Translations under genes and position numbers: made by a program
Assembly: GCF_007692655.1 (NCBI RefSeq)
Contig: NZ_REBQ01000067.1
Span: 1 to 64,000 of the forward strand
DNA: 64,000 nucleotides
Reading direction: 5' to 3'
Source of the DNA: Halomonas sp.
Lineage (GTDB): Bacteria; Pseudomonadota; Gammaproteobacteria; Pseudomonadales; Halomonadaceae
Part shown: positions 27,284 to 36,099 of the stretch, in pieces
Layout of the letters: the number at the start of each line of letters is the position of its first letter
How positions within the stretch are numbered: the stretch's first letter is position 1
Notes under the pieces: generated by a model
The model's input: only the letters and a program-made list of their open reading frames with translations
Told to the model about the DNA's origin: nothing
Databases searched by the model: none

Positions 27284-27811
27284 ATGAAAACGTTTCTGAT
27301 ACTGACCAATAGAGTCATAGATCAGTTTAATCGGGTTGTGGGGTGGGGCTTGGCGTTTTTGCTACTGACCATGACGGTGTTGATTTTCTGGCAAGTGTTC
27401 GCGCGATTTGTGGTTGGTAAACCGCTATTTTTTTCTGATGAAATAGCGCGATTTGCGATGATTTGGTTGACCTTCATTGGTGCGGGCTATGCCTATCGGA
27501 GAGGTGCACTCATCTCCGTTGATATTCTCCTTGAATATGCTGGCGCACGCTTTGCTTGCGTCTTAAGAGTACTGGTAGTGCTGTGTTCGGCGCTGTTTGC
27601 ACTAATCATCGTCAAATATGGTTTTGAACTGGTGGGGCGCGTTGCCAACCAGACAGCACCCAGTACGCGGATCTCCATGATGTGGCCTTATATGGCTGTT
27701 CCATTAGGTGGCATTGTTATTTTGGTCAATAGCATTGCGCTACTGATTGATGAAGTCATTGGTAGCGACCCATCCAAACAGGCGAACACCCAACCGCCGG
27801 AGGTTAGCTGA
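27284..27811 (+). CDS. TRAP transporter small membrane subunit (DctQ family)
   Basis: A 175-residue protein with four transmembrane helices and the DctQ pattern FWQVFARFVVG, then SDEIARFAMIWLTFIGAGYAYRRG. It pairs with the large permease, whose start lies two bases after its stop. In TRAP systems this subunit joins the M subunit to drive sodium-coupled uptake, which suits a halophile. Confidence 0.92.
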   Translation: MKTFLILTNRVIDQFNRVVGWGLAFLLLTMTVLIFWQVFARFVVGKPLFFSDEIARFAMIWLTFIGAGYAYRRGALISVDILLEYAGARFACVLRVLVVLCSALFALIIVKYGFELVGRVANQTAPSTRISMMWPYMAVPLGGIVILVNSIALLIDEVIGSDPSKQANTQPPEVS

Positions 27812-27813
27812 TC

Positions 27814-29082
27814 ATGGCAATGCTATTATTTCTCCTGCTACTTGGCCTGTTTCTGGTTGGGGTACCCATTGCTTTCTCGTTGGGCTTAGCGTCAGCCGTG
27901 ACGGTATGGCATGGCGATTTAATGCCAATGCTCATCGTGACCCAGCAGCTCATCGGGTCTGTGAATTCATTTCCCTTAATGGCGATTCCGTTTTTTATTC
28001 TGGCGGGATTTCTGATGCAGCATGGCGGTATCTCTGAGCGCCTGGTCAATTTCTCTAACACGCTGGTGGGAGGGATGACCGGTGGTCTGGCAATGGTGGC
28101 TATCGTGACCTCGCTGTTTTTTGCAGCTATTTCAGGCTCAGGCGCTGCAACAACGGCAGCCATTGGCTCTATCTTGATCCCTGCGATGATTGCCCGAGGC
28201 TATCCTGGAACCTACGCAGCGTCTAATCAAGCTGCGTCAGGCGCGCTTGGAGTCATTATTCCCCCCAGCATTCCATTGATCCTGTATGCCATTGCGGCCA
28301 ACGTATCCGTCGGAGATATGTTCATTGCCGGTATTTTTCCCGGCATTTTAGTGACGTTCTCACTGCTGGTCTTTGCCTACATCTTTGCGCGTAAAAATGG
28401 CATTGGTGGCAATAAAAAAAGCACGCCAAAAGAAATGCTGCTGGCTGCTCGTAAAGCGTTACTGGCGATCCTAATGCCCGTCATCATTTTGGGCGGAATT
28501 TACGGCGGAATTACCACGCCGACTGAAGCCGCCGTTATTGCCGTTGCCTACTCCTTTATTGTTGGTTTTGTGGTGTATCGCGAAATCAAACTGCGGGATT
28601 TTATGCGCATACTGCAAGACTCGGCCGTCACTACTGCGGTTGTGTTAAGTATTATTGCTGCAGCTGGGCTGTACGGAAGAATTCTGCAAAGCCTGCGTGT
28701 GCCTGCCATGGTGTCGGATTTTGCCCTTTCCACTATTGGTAGCCCTTGGACTTTCATCATTATGACCAATGCGCTGCTGCTGTTTGTCGGTATGTTTATT
28801 GAAGCCGCCGCGGCCATTCTCATCTTTGTTCCTATTTTGCTTCCAGTCGCGATTAGCTTTGGTTTCGACCCGGTCCATTTCGGCATCATCATGGTAGTGA
28901 ATTTGGCTATGGGTATGTTTACTCCGCCTGTTGGTTTGAATCTTTTCGTCGCGTCACAGATTTCTAAAATCGGTGTCGCTCGATTAACAGGCGCCATTTT
29001 GCCCTTTGTTGCCATCGTGCTCGTCAATGTGTTGATTATTAGCGTGATACCGGCGCTATCCACGTGGCTACCGTCACTTTGA
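27814..29082 (+). CDS. TRAP transporter large permease (DctM family)
   Basis: A 422-residue permease with about 12 helices. Family motifs include GVPIAFSLGLAS, FPLMAIPFFILAGFLM, ISGSGAATTAAIGSILIPAM and VIIPPSIPLILYA near the middle, and NLAMGMFTPPVGLNLFV near the end. It is the transport channel of the TRAP system and follows the small subunit by two bases. Confidence 0.94.
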   Translation: MAMLLFLLLLGLFLVGVPIAFSLGLASAVTVWHGDLMPMLIVTQQLIGSVNSFPLMAIPFFILAGFLMQHGGISERLVNFSNTLVGGMTGGLAMVAIVTSLFFAAISGSGAATTAAIGSILIPAMIARGYPGTYAASNQAASGALGVIIPPSIPLILYAIAANVSVGDMFIAGIFPGILVTFSLLVFAYIFARKNGIGGNKKSTPKEMLLAARKALLAILMPVIILGGIYGGITTPTEAAVIAVAYSFIVGFVVYREIKLRDFMRILQDSAVTTAVVLSIIAAAGLYGRILQSLRVPAMVSDFALSTIGSPWTFIIMTNALLLFVGMFIEAAAAILIFVPILLPVAISFGFDPVHFGIIMVVNLAMGMFTPPVGLNLFVASQISKIGVARLTGAILPFVAIVLVNVLIISVIPALSTWLPSL

Positions 29083-29108
29083 TACTCTTAATAACAAGGA
29101 AAACAACG

Positions 29109-29882
29109 ATGTCTGTTATCGAAAGCCTTATTCCCCGGCAAGGATTAAAAGTGCTGATTACCGCAGGTGCCAATGGTATTGGTCTAGCCATTGCTCACGC
29201 CTTTAAGGAAGCAGGGGCAACCGTGCATGTTTGCGATGTGGACGAAGCGGCGCTGGCTTCTCTCCCGGAAGATGTCTCTTACACGCTAGCGGATGTCAGT
29301 AAAGAAGCTGATGTCACAAGGCTATTTGAGGATGTGCAGCAGCTAGGCGGGCTTGATGTGGTGATTAACAACGCCGGAATAGCGGGGCCAACAGCTGCCG
29401 TGGAGGAGATTAGTGAAGAGATGTGGACCCGCACCATTGATATCAATTTGAATGGGCAATACCGGGTCGCTCGCCGCTCGGCGGCGTTGCTTCGCGAGAG
29501 CCAGGGGTTAATGATTAACCTTGCGTCAGTTGCCGGACGCCTGGGGTTTGCTTATCGAACGCCGTATGCGGCAAGCAAATGGGCGGTCGTTGGGTTGACT
29601 AAAAGCCTAGCATGCGAGCTAGGACCAGAGGGCGTTCGTGTTAATGCGATTTTGCCTGGGATTGTAAGAGGCCCCAGGATTGAGAACGTGATCAAAGATC
29701 GCGCGGCTAAACGAGGTATTAGCTACGAGGAGATGGAGCAGGAGAATCTTGCCAAAGTTTCCATGCGCAAAATGGTGGAACCCACTGATGTAGCGGCGAT
29801 GGCGTTATTTTTGTCTGCTCCCGGTGGATCGAACATCTCCGGTCAGGCACTTAGCGTGTGTGGCAACGTTGAAACGTTATAA
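29109..29882 (+). CDS. Short-chain dehydrogenase/reductase
   Basis: A 257-residue classical SDR. The NAD(P) motif is TAGANGIG (near residue 18), then NNAGIAG (about 90), the catalytic Ser in NLASVAG and YxxxK in YAASK. An acidic residue at the end of beta-2 (VCDVDE) suggests NAD preference. ATG 29109 with AAGGA upstream is used; an in-frame ATG at 29064 lies inside the permease gene. In this operon it probably oxidises a hydroxyl of the imported acid or inverts a stereocentre together with the next enzyme. Confidence 0.88.
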   Translation: MSVIESLIPRQGLKVLITAGANGIGLAIAHAFKEAGATVHVCDVDEAALASLPEDVSYTLADVSKEADVTRLFEDVQQLGGLDVVINNAGIAGPTAAVEEISEEMWTRTIDINLNGQYRVARRSAALLRESQGLMINLASVAGRLGFAYRTPYAASKWAVVGLTKSLACELGPEGVRVNAILPGIVRGPRIENVIKDRAAKRGISYEEMEQENLAKVSMRKMVEPTDVAAMALFLSAPGGSNISGQALSVCGNVETL

Positions 29883-29906
29883 ATATAAATAAGAGGCGCA
29901 ATATCG

Positions 29907-30878
29907 ATGCAATCAACAACAGCAAGTTCGCAAGCAGAGCCAGTATCATCAATGACGATTGGTGTGGTGGGAGCTGGTTTGATTGGCCGTGCCTGGGCAA
30001 TTGTATTTGCGCGGGCGGGGTTTTCAGTGAGCGTTTATGACATCAACGCAGATGCGCTCAAAAATGCAGGCGAGGCGATTCGACAGTCGCTGATGGATTT
30101 ACAGCAGGCGGGGTTAGTCGCTGGGGTTGATCACGTTATGAAGCATATTCGCTTTGACGCAGACCTCACTAGCGCCATGCAGGGAGTGGGGTACGTGCAA
30201 GAGTGCGGACCAGAGAATGTCGAAGGCAAGCGAGCGATTTATCTTGAGCTTGAAGCCGCCGTGTCAGATGAGACTATTTTGGCGAGTTCGACCTCCGGCA
30301 TTGCGGCATCACTGTTCAGCGACCATCTACAACACCCTCAGCGCTGTTTGGTCGCGCATCCGGTCAATCCGCCGTATCTGATTCCGTTGGTAGAAGTGGT
30401 ACCGACACCAGCAACGTCTGAAGCCGCAACGGCCACAACGTTGAAGCTCATGGAGGCAGCCCATCAGGCGCCTATTTTAGTGCATAAAGAAATTGAGGGC
30501 TTTGTACTCAACCGGTTACAAGGCGCGCTGCTTAATGAAGCGCTGCGCTTATTTCGCGATGGTTATGTCTCAGCAGAAGATCTCGACAAAACGGTGAAAT
30601 ATGGGCTTGGGCTGCGCTGGTCGTTCATGGGGCCGTTCGAAACGATTGATCTCAATGCGCCGGCTGGCGTGGTGGATTATGCCAATCGCTATGGGCCTCT
30701 GTACCACAAAGTAGACCAACAACGGGGGGACGAGAACCCGTGGGATGAAGCAACCCTAAATGCGCTGGATAAAGAGCGCCGCACCTTATTGCCCAGCACT
30801 GATTTATCGGCTCGTCATGAGTGGCGTGACCGTAGGTTGATGGCGCTAATGGCTCATCAACGCTCAATGACTGAATAA
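29907..30878 (+). CDS. 3-hydroxyacyl-CoA/L-gulonate/carnitine-type dehydrogenase
   Basis: A 323-residue NAD-dependent dehydrogenase of the HADH superfamily. The N-terminal Rossmann motif is GVVGAGLIGRAWA with DIN at the beta-2 end. SSTSGI and AHPVNPPYLIPLVEVVP (catalytic His region) follow, then a helical C-domain (GFVLNRLQGALLNEALRLF). It looks closest to L-gulonate 3-dehydrogenase (lambda-crystallin) and carnitine 3-dehydrogenase types, which act on free 3-hydroxy acids. Such an enzyme would make the 3-keto acid that the next gene product (BKACE) cleaves. ATG 29907 is used; ATG 29952 is an alternative. Confidence 0.85.
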   Translation: MQSTTASSQAEPVSSMTIGVVGAGLIGRAWAIVFARAGFSVSVYDINADALKNAGEAIRQSLMDLQQAGLVAGVDHVMKHIRFDADLTSAMQGVGYVQECGPENVEGKRAIYLELEAAVSDETILASSTSGIAASLFSDHLQHPQRCLVAHPVNPPYLIPLVEVVPTPATSEAATATTLKLMEAAHQAPILVHKEIEGFVLNRLQGALLNEALRLFRDGYVSAEDLDKTVKYGLGLRWSFMGPFETIDLNAPAGVVDYANRYGPLYHKVDQQRGDENPWDEATLNALDKERRTLLPSTDLSARHEWRDRRLMALMAHQRSMTE

Positions 30879-30912
30879 GCAGCGTCTGTTATTACAATAA
30901 GGAGACCCTAAG

Positions 30913-31845
30913 ATGGCTCAGAAACGGAAAGTCATTATTTCCTGTGCCGTAACCGGTGCTATCCATACACCCTCTATGTCGCCGCATTTGCCCGTAACAC
31001 CCGAGGAAATTGCTGAGGCCAGTATCGCTGCTGCGGAGGCGGGTGCTGCTATTTTACATCTGCATGCTCGCGATCCTAGTAATGGCAAGCCAACCCAAGA
31101 CCCTAAAATATTTGAGCAGTTTTTACCCAAGATCAAGGCATCAACTGATGCGGTGATCAACTTGACGACGGGGGGGAGCCCCCATATGACCGTTGAGGAG
31201 CGTATGCGTCCAGCCATGGAGTTTCAACCCGAACTGGCGTCAATGAACATGGGGTCCATGAATTTTGGGTTGTTTCCTATGCTTAATCGCTATCACTCAT
31301 TTGAGCACCAGTGGGAGCGTGACCATCTTGAGAACAGCCGTGATTTAGTGTTTAAAAATACCTTTGCCGATATTGAAAAAGCCATCACGCTGGGCACGAA
31401 GAACGGTACCCGCTTCGAGTGCGAATGTTACGATATTGGCCATCTGTATAATCTGCGCAATCTGGTTGATCGTGGGGTGGTTAAAGGCACGTTATTTGTA
31501 CAAAGCGTGTTTGGCATTCTTGGGGGAATTGGCCCTCATCCCGAGGATGTAATACACATGCGTCGAACTGCCGATCGCCTATTTAGCGATCGTTACGAGT
31601 GGTCGGTGTTAGGTGCTGGTAGTAGCCAAATGCGTATTGCCGCTCAGTCTGCTGCTATGGGTGGCCACGTCCGGGTAGGATTGGAAGATTCTCTGTGGCT
31701 GGCGCCAGGCAAACTGGCCGAAACCAATGCCAGTCAAGTCACCCGGGTGCGCGAGCTTTTAGAATCCTTGTCGTTTGAAATAGCCACTCCTGACGAAGCG
31801 CGTGAAATGTTAGCGCTTAAGGGGGCTGATAAAGTTGGCTTCTAG
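30913..31845 (+). CDS. Beta-keto acid cleavage enzyme (BKACE, DUF849 family)
   Basis: A 310-residue TIM-barrel enzyme of the BKACE family. The Zn-ligand motif is LHLHARDP, followed by NLTTGGSPHMTVEER, FECECYDIGHL and HVRVGLEDSLW. These enzymes condense a beta-keto acid with acetyl-CoA to give acetoacetate and a new acyl-CoA; Kce of lysine fermentation and the dehydrocarnitine cleavage enzyme are known members. AAGGAG lies before the ATG. The position after a 3-hydroxy-acid dehydrogenase gives a logical two-step route. Which of the BKACE substrate groups it belongs to cannot be told by eye. Confidence 0.92.
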   Translation: MAQKRKVIISCAVTGAIHTPSMSPHLPVTPEEIAEASIAAAEAGAAILHLHARDPSNGKPTQDPKIFEQFLPKIKASTDAVINLTTGGSPHMTVEERMRPAMEFQPELASMNMGSMNFGLFPMLNRYHSFEHQWERDHLENSRDLVFKNTFADIEKAITLGTKNGTRFECECYDIGHLYNLRNLVDRGVVKGTLFVQSVFGILGGIGPHPEDVIHMRRTADRLFSDRYEWSVLGAGSSQMRIAAQSAAMGGHVRVGLEDSLWLAPGKLAETNASQVTRVRELLESLSFEIATPDEAREMLALKGADKVGF

Positions 31846-31850
31846 ATGAA

Positions 31851-31872
31851 TAGGCCCTGCTTTTGGGGCCTA
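31851..31872. terminator. Weak hairpin between the BKACE and lacI-type genes
   Basis: TAGGCCC and GGGCCTA with an eight-base loop lie six bases after the BKACE stop. There is no clear T-run, so it may only reduce read-through into the regulator gene. Confidence 0.4.
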
Positions 31873-31924
31873 CTACTCTGCCTTGTTGCTCTAAGCCACA
31901 TTAACTGATTAATAAGTTGAATCA

Positions 31925-32947
31925 ATGAAAAGAAAATCTGTCACTTCACGGGATGTGGCTCATCTGGCGGGTGTTTCACAATCGGCTGTGAGCCGAAGTT
32001 TTTCACCTGCATCCAGCGTTTCTGAGAAAACGCGTAAAAAAGTGATGGAAGCTGCCCGGAAACTTGGCTATCGACCTAACACGATTGCCCGCTCGTTAAT
32101 AACGCGCTCCAGTCGTACCATCGCAGTTGTAACTTACAGTCTCCAGAACCCTTTTTACGCCTCCTTACTTGAAAAAGCGTCACGCTTTCTTCAAGAGCAG
32201 GGCTACCATTTATTACTGTTTTTTGCTCCGCAAAATGGTGATTTTGACATGGTGGTGGATGATTTAATTCGCAGCCAGGTTGAAGGTGTCTTGATGTTGG
32301 CAATCACGTTGAATCAACATCAAGCAGAAGAAGTTGCGGACTTTGGCATTCCTGTGGTGATTATTAACCGGACCGTTGAGTATTCGGGCATTAGCCAAGT
32401 AGGTAGCGATAATTACCAGGGTGGCTACTGGGCAGGACGCTATCTTGCTTCACTTGGGCGCAAACGCATTGCCTATTTAGCAGGTATCCCTGAGTCAACA
32501 ACGAACTGTCAGCGCGAGGAGGGCTTTAAAGCAGGCTTGGTAGCAGCCGGTCAAACGTGCGTTGGTTATGATGTGGGGCACTATCGTTACGATGATGCTT
32601 GCGATGCCACAAGACGTTTATTTTCAGCCCGCAAACTCAAGGAAGTACCCGATGCGGTTTTTGCCGCTAATGATTTGATGGCAATTGCAGTGATGGAAAC
32701 GCTGCGTGATGAGCTGCGTTTAACAGTGCCGGAGAATGTCTCAGTGGTAGGGTTTGACGACATGATGTTGTCGTCTTGGCCAAGCCACTCGCTAACTACG
32801 CTGCAGCAACCTGTAGAACAAATGATCATTAAAGCAACGGAGCTTTTACTCAATCACATTAGCAATCCTGAGGAACTACCCAAGCAGTTAGTATTGCCGG
32901 TGACTCCCAAAATACGCAAGAGTACTGCTCACTCTATGAAGATATAA
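31925..32947 (+). CDS. LacI-family transcriptional regulator
   Basis: A 340-residue repressor. The N-terminal helix-turn-helix (VTSRDVAHLAGVSQSAVSRS, about 6-25) and hinge region (RPNTIARSLIT) are followed by a periplasmic-binding-protein-like sensor domain (QVEGVLML, VVGFDDMMLSSWPSHSLTTL). It lies last in the TRAP/BKACE cluster. The two CG-centred palindromes upstream of the TRAP gene are its likely targets. The effector is probably the imported acid or a breakdown product. The ribosome-binding site is poor. Confidence 0.9.
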   Translation: MKRKSVTSRDVAHLAGVSQSAVSRSFSPASSVSEKTRKKVMEAARKLGYRPNTIARSLITRSSRTIAVVTYSLQNPFYASLLEKASRFLQEQGYHLLLFFAPQNGDFDMVVDDLIRSQVEGVLMLAITLNQHQAEEVADFGIPVVIINRTVEYSGISQVGSDNYQGGYWAGRYLASLGRKRIAYLAGIPESTTNCQREEGFKAGLVAAGQTCVGYDVGHYRYDDACDATRRLFSARKLKEVPDAVFAANDLMAIAVMETLRDELRLTVPENVSVVGFDDMMLSSWPSHSLTTLQQPVEQMIIKATELLLNHISNPEELPKQLVLPVTPKIRKSTAHSMKI

Positions 32948-33079
32948 AAGGGATTTTTTTAAGGCGCAAATGGCCGCTAGCGACTATTAATTTCACGCTA
33001 CCTATGGATTGTTTTCGACCGGAGTGACGCTATTATACTCCTTAGCTTGGCTTTGATAGCCCCCTAAGGAAAAACCGTC

Positions 33080-33244
33080 ATGTTAAAAGGCCTATTTGTG
33101 TGTTTTGCCGTACTATTTGCGCAATTGGCGGTATTACATTTGATTGACACTCGTCTTTATAATGGCTCGCAGGATATACGTAATGCAGCAGTAACCACGA
33201 CTACCACCAAACACGAAGATGAAGTAGAAGAAGTGCAAGGTTAA
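33080..33244 (+). CDS. 54-residue single-span membrane protein
   Basis: A small protein starting MLKGLFVCFAVLFAQLAVLH with one membrane helix (about residues 4-21). A polar segment follows, with five consecutive Thr and an acidic end (HEDEVEEVQG). TAAGGA lies about ten bases before the ATG, and a strong hairpin follows the stop. I recognise no family. It is easily missed because of its size. Confidence 0.6.
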   Translation: MLKGLFVCFAVLFAQLAVLHLIDTRLYNGSQDIRNAAVTTTTTKHEDEVEEVQG

Positions 33245-33269
33245 TCAGTTCTTTCTCTTCAAGAGATCG

Positions 33270-33296
33270 CCCAGCGGTATGCTTCACACCGCTGGG
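33270..33296. terminator. Bidirectional hairpin terminator
   Basis: CCCAGCGGT and ACCGCTGGG with a nine-base loop lie between the 54-residue gene and the convergent dienelactone-hydrolase-like gene. The following AATTCTATTT is a weak T-run. Confidence 0.6.
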
Positions 33297-33304
33297 AATT
33301 CTAT

Positions 33305-34063
33305 TTATAGCATTTCATCTAGCCAATCATTAAAAGCAGCCCATGAGCGGTGATCGGCACGTTCATGATAATCATCGCTATCAAATACGCTAAAGGCATG
33401 GGGAGCCCCGGAATAAATACCTACCTCATAAGTGACACCAGCGGATTCCAGCTCATCTGCCAACATGGCCACATCTTCTAGACTCACTACGCTATCGGCT
33501 CCGCCATGGGCGATGAAAATAGGCGCCGTCTCTTCTGAGTAGGCCTGACCTTCGGGAGTGGTTAATCCGCCATGAAAACTTGAGTAGGCAGCGATGTGTT
33601 CCGCTTCGCCAGAACGGGCGATCTCTAACGCAACCGCGCCACCAAAACAGTAACCCATGATGACGGTTTGCTCGGCGGCCCCTTGCTCGCGAGCTTGAGA
33701 CAATCCTGCCAGGGTTAATGTCCGCATGCGCTCCCTGTCATTGTAAAGACGATTCGTAGCCGCTCTTTTATCGTCGACTTCCTGGGGACGGTTACCCTCG
33801 CCGAACAAATCGACGGCGAAGACGTCATAACCTTCACTAGCCAGCATGTCTGCGCGTTGCCGCTCGTAGTCGTCCAGGCCATCCCAATCATGAATAATCA
33901 GCACACTACCTTGAGCATCTTCTCCCGCTGAGACAAAATACCCCTGGAACGCTTCTTCATTTACTGTGTACTGGACATCCGTTCCTGCAGGTGAAAAAGC
34001 GAACGCAGGCAGGGCCAACGTAAATAGAGCGATATAGCTCGTTGGTAATAGAATTTTTTTCAT
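33305..34063 (-). CDS. Exported dienelactone-hydrolase-family protein
   Basis: A 252-residue alpha/beta hydrolase with a signal peptide (about 22 residues, cleavage after LPAFA). The nucleophile is the Cys in GYCFGGAVAL, the acid is in GGADSVV and the His is in GAPHAFSV, the Cys-Asp-His triad of the dienelactone hydrolase family. The LIIHDWDGLDDYERQRADML segment is typical. The periplasmic location is unusual for a catabolic DLH, and no aromatic-degradation genes are nearby. It is probably a general hydrolase of unknown substrate. Confidence 0.85.
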   Translation of the reverse strand: MKKILLPTSYIALFTLALPAFAFSPAGTDVQYTVNEEAFQGYFVSAGEDAQGSVLIIHDWDGLDDYERQRADMLASEGYDVFAVDLFGEGNRPQEVDDKRAATNRLYNDRERMRTLTLAGLSQAREQGAAEQTVIMGYCFGGAVALEIARSGEAEHIAAYSSFHGGLTTPEGQAYSEETAPIFIAHGGADSVVSLEDVAMLADELESAGVTYEVGIYSGAPHAFSVFDSDDYHERADHRSWAAFNDWLDEML

Positions 34064-34225
34064 CTTTACGCTGTCCTATATGATGTGTTTAGCAAGCATA
34101 GCCAATTCTTGCTAACCTGAAACTGCGTTGATCAACTATTTGCGTGGAAGACAAAGGCTTGCGTCTGGAACTCGGTAACGGCATGCTTGTCCGTTGTTGG
34201 AAATACCATTAGGGAGCATTAACAC

Positions 34226-34906
34226 ATGGCTTACAACGATTCACGTATTGCACGTCCCCAGTCGGGTGACGTTGCCAATAGTGTCAGCACCAACAAGGTG
34301 TTGCGTAACACCTACGCATTACTTGCAATGACACTGCTGTTTTCAGCGGTGATGGCGGGTGCAGCAGTCGCCTTAGGCATTCAACAAATGAACATTTTTG
34401 TGTTCTTCATTGGTGCTTACGGGTTGATGTTTCTGGTTCACAAAACGGCTAACTCCGCAGCTGGTCTGCTAGCAACGTTCGCATTCACTGGCTTTATGGG
34501 CTTTACTCTGGGGCCAATCCTATCAGCGTATTTAACGCTGCCTAACGGCGGTGCGTTGATCATGAACGCATTGGCGATGACTGGCCTAACGTTCGTTGGT
34601 TTATCAGCCGTAGCGCTAACCACTAAGAAAGACTTTAGCTTCTTAGGCAACTTCCTGATGGCAGGTGCCATCGTATTGATTTTAGCGATGATCGCCGGGT
34701 TTATGTTAAATATCCCAGCGCTTTCGCTGATGGTCTCTGCAGGGTTTGTGCTATTCGCATCAGCCGCCATCCTGTATCAGACGAGCGAAATCATTCATCG
34801 CGCCGGTGAAACGAACTACATCCTTGCAACGGTTACTCTGTACGTATCTATCTACAACCTGTTCATCAGCCTGTTGTCGATTTTGGGCATTATGAGCAAC
34901 GATTGA
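34226..34906 (+). CDS. BAX inhibitor-1/YccA-family membrane protein
   Basis: A 226-residue protein with seven transmembrane helices and the family pattern VLRNTYALLAMTLLFSA near the N-terminus, TFAFTGFMGFTLGPILS in the middle and LYVSIYNLFISLLSILGI at the end. It resembles E. coli YccA, a substrate and modulator of the FtsH protease, and the wider TMBIM family. It is monocistronic, with AGGGAG before the ATG and a strong terminator after the stop. Confidence 0.9.
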   Translation: MAYNDSRIARPQSGDVANSVSTNKVLRNTYALLAMTLLFSAVMAGAAVALGIQQMNIFVFFIGAYGLMFLVHKTANSAAGLLATFAFTGFMGFTLGPILSAYLTLPNGGALIMNALAMTGLTFVGLSAVALTTKKDFSFLGNFLMAGAIVLILAMIAGFMLNIPALSLMVSAGFVLFASAAILYQTSEIIHRAGETNYILATVTLYVSIYNLFISLLSILGIMSND

Positions 34907-34958
34907 TAGAGATATAGCGCTAGCTATACCGCAGGAATACGCAGCGCTAGGTAATATG

Positions 34959-34992
34959 ACAGGCCCTATTTTTATAGGGCCTGTATTTTTTG
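34959..34992 (+). terminator. Strong intrinsic terminator after the YccA-like gene
   Basis: ACAGGCCCTAT-TTTT-ATAGGGCCTGT is a perfect 11-bp stem followed by ATTTTTT. Confidence 0.93.
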
Positions 34993-35016
34993 GTAACCAC
35001 TACCGAGAATCAGCTA

Positions 35017-35406
35017 ATGCAATATGGTTTACTAGTGATGGGAGCACCTTACAGCACTGTATCACCTCATTCTGCGCTGCGTTTTGCCCATGCTATTATT
35101 GCCCGAGGCCACTGCTTGGCAGGCGTTTTCTTCTATCATGATGGTGTCCATAATGCCTCTTCATTAATGGCGCCTCCTCAAGACGAACTTAATATGTGTC
35201 AGGCATGGGTTGAGCTACATCAACAGCATGAAGTGGCCTTGGATGTGTGCATTGCGGCGGCGCTACGGCGAGGATTGATGAGTGAGTCTGAAGCGCAACG
35301 CCATGGTAAGCAGGCTTTTAATGTAGCGCCTCCGTTTGAATTAACCGGGCTTGGCCAACTGCTTGAATTACAGCAGCGCTCTGATCGCTTTATCACCTTC
35401 GCTTAA
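35017..35406 (+). CDS. tusD: Sulfurtransferase complex subunit TusD
   Basis: A 129-residue DsrE-family protein: LLVMGAPYSTVSPHSALRFA, GVFFYHDGVHNAS and the active Cys in LDVCIAAALRRGLM, the pattern of E. coli TusD. TusBCD passes persulfide sulfur from TusA to TusE for 2-thiolation of tRNA U34. ATG 35017 matches the E. coli N-terminus; a longer frame reaches 34990. It is the first gene of tusDCBE. tusA is not in the window. Confidence 0.94.
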   Translation: MQYGLLVMGAPYSTVSPHSALRFAHAIIARGHCLAGVFFYHDGVHNASSLMAPPQDELNMCQAWVELHQQHEVALDVCIAAALRRGLMSESEAQRHGKQAFNVAPPFELTGLGQLLELQQRSDRFITFA

Positions 35407-35416
35407 AGGAGGGTTA

Positions 35417-35782
35417 ATGGCCCAATCTGATACATTGCTAGTTGTGATTAGACATGCACCGCATAGCACAAACCTCTTGCGTGAAGGATTAGATGCCGCA
35501 TTGGTGGCCGCTGCCTTTGGCCAGTCGGTACATTTACTGTTTATGGGGCAGGGTATACTCGCGCTGCTAGAAGAGCAGGGCAGTGGCGCACCAGGCCAGA
35601 AGGCCACATTGCCGACCATTGAGATGTTGGAAATGTACGATATTGATCAACTAATGGTGCCGACCAAAGACCTTCATGCAATGCACTTATCACATCATCA
35701 ACTGATTGAAGGTGTGACGTTGCTGGCGCCTGAAGATGTGCCGACACTGTTACAGCAGCACACTCAGATACTGACTTTTTAA
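35417..35782 (+). CDS. tusC: Sulfurtransferase complex subunit TusC
   Basis: A 121-residue DsrF-like subunit of the TusBCD heterohexamer (LLVVIRHAPHSTNLLREGLDAAL near the start). AAGGAGG lies just before ATG 35417, so the earlier in-frame start within tusD is rejected. Ten bases separate it from tusD. The central MGQGILALLEEQG loop is typical. Confidence 0.92.
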   Translation: MAQSDTLLVVIRHAPHSTNLLREGLDAALVAAAFGQSVHLLFMGQGILALLEEQGSGAPGQKATLPTIEMLEMYDIDQLMVPTKDLHAMHLSHHQLIEGVTLLAPEDVPTLLQQHTQILTF

Positions 35783-35807
35783 GTGAAGGTATTATGGTGA
35801 AAGTATT

Positions 35808-36098
35808 ATGATTTTGCACATTCTCACCAAGGCGCCTTACAGCTCGGTTGCTCAGCAAATGCAGCAAGCGATAGGTGAAGCCGATGCGGTGCTGCTAGTT
35901 GAAGAGGGTGTCACTGCGGCTCTCAGCCCGTCATGGACTGCTTGGAAGGCTTACCACTCCCGCATCTATATCTTGGCAGAAGATCTACTTGCCCGCGGGC
36001 TTAACGGCATTGCTGAGGCAAATGAGCTGCCTGTAATAGGTATGGATGAATTCGTAACGCTTACTGAGAAGTATGCACAAACAGTGACATGGTACTGA
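35808..36098 (+). CDS. tusB: Sulfurtransferase complex subunit TusB
   Basis: A 96-residue DsrH-like protein (MILHILTKAPYSS, DAVLLVEEGVTAAL, IYILAEDLLARGL). It is the small third subunit of TusBCD. The order tusD-C-B-E and the tight spacing to tusE support the assignment. Confidence 0.9.
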   Translation: MILHILTKAPYSSVAQQMQQAIGEADAVLLVEEGVTAALSPSWTAWKAYHSRIYILAEDLLARGLNGIAEANELPVIGMDEFVTLTEKYAQTVTWY

Positions 36099-36099
36099 C

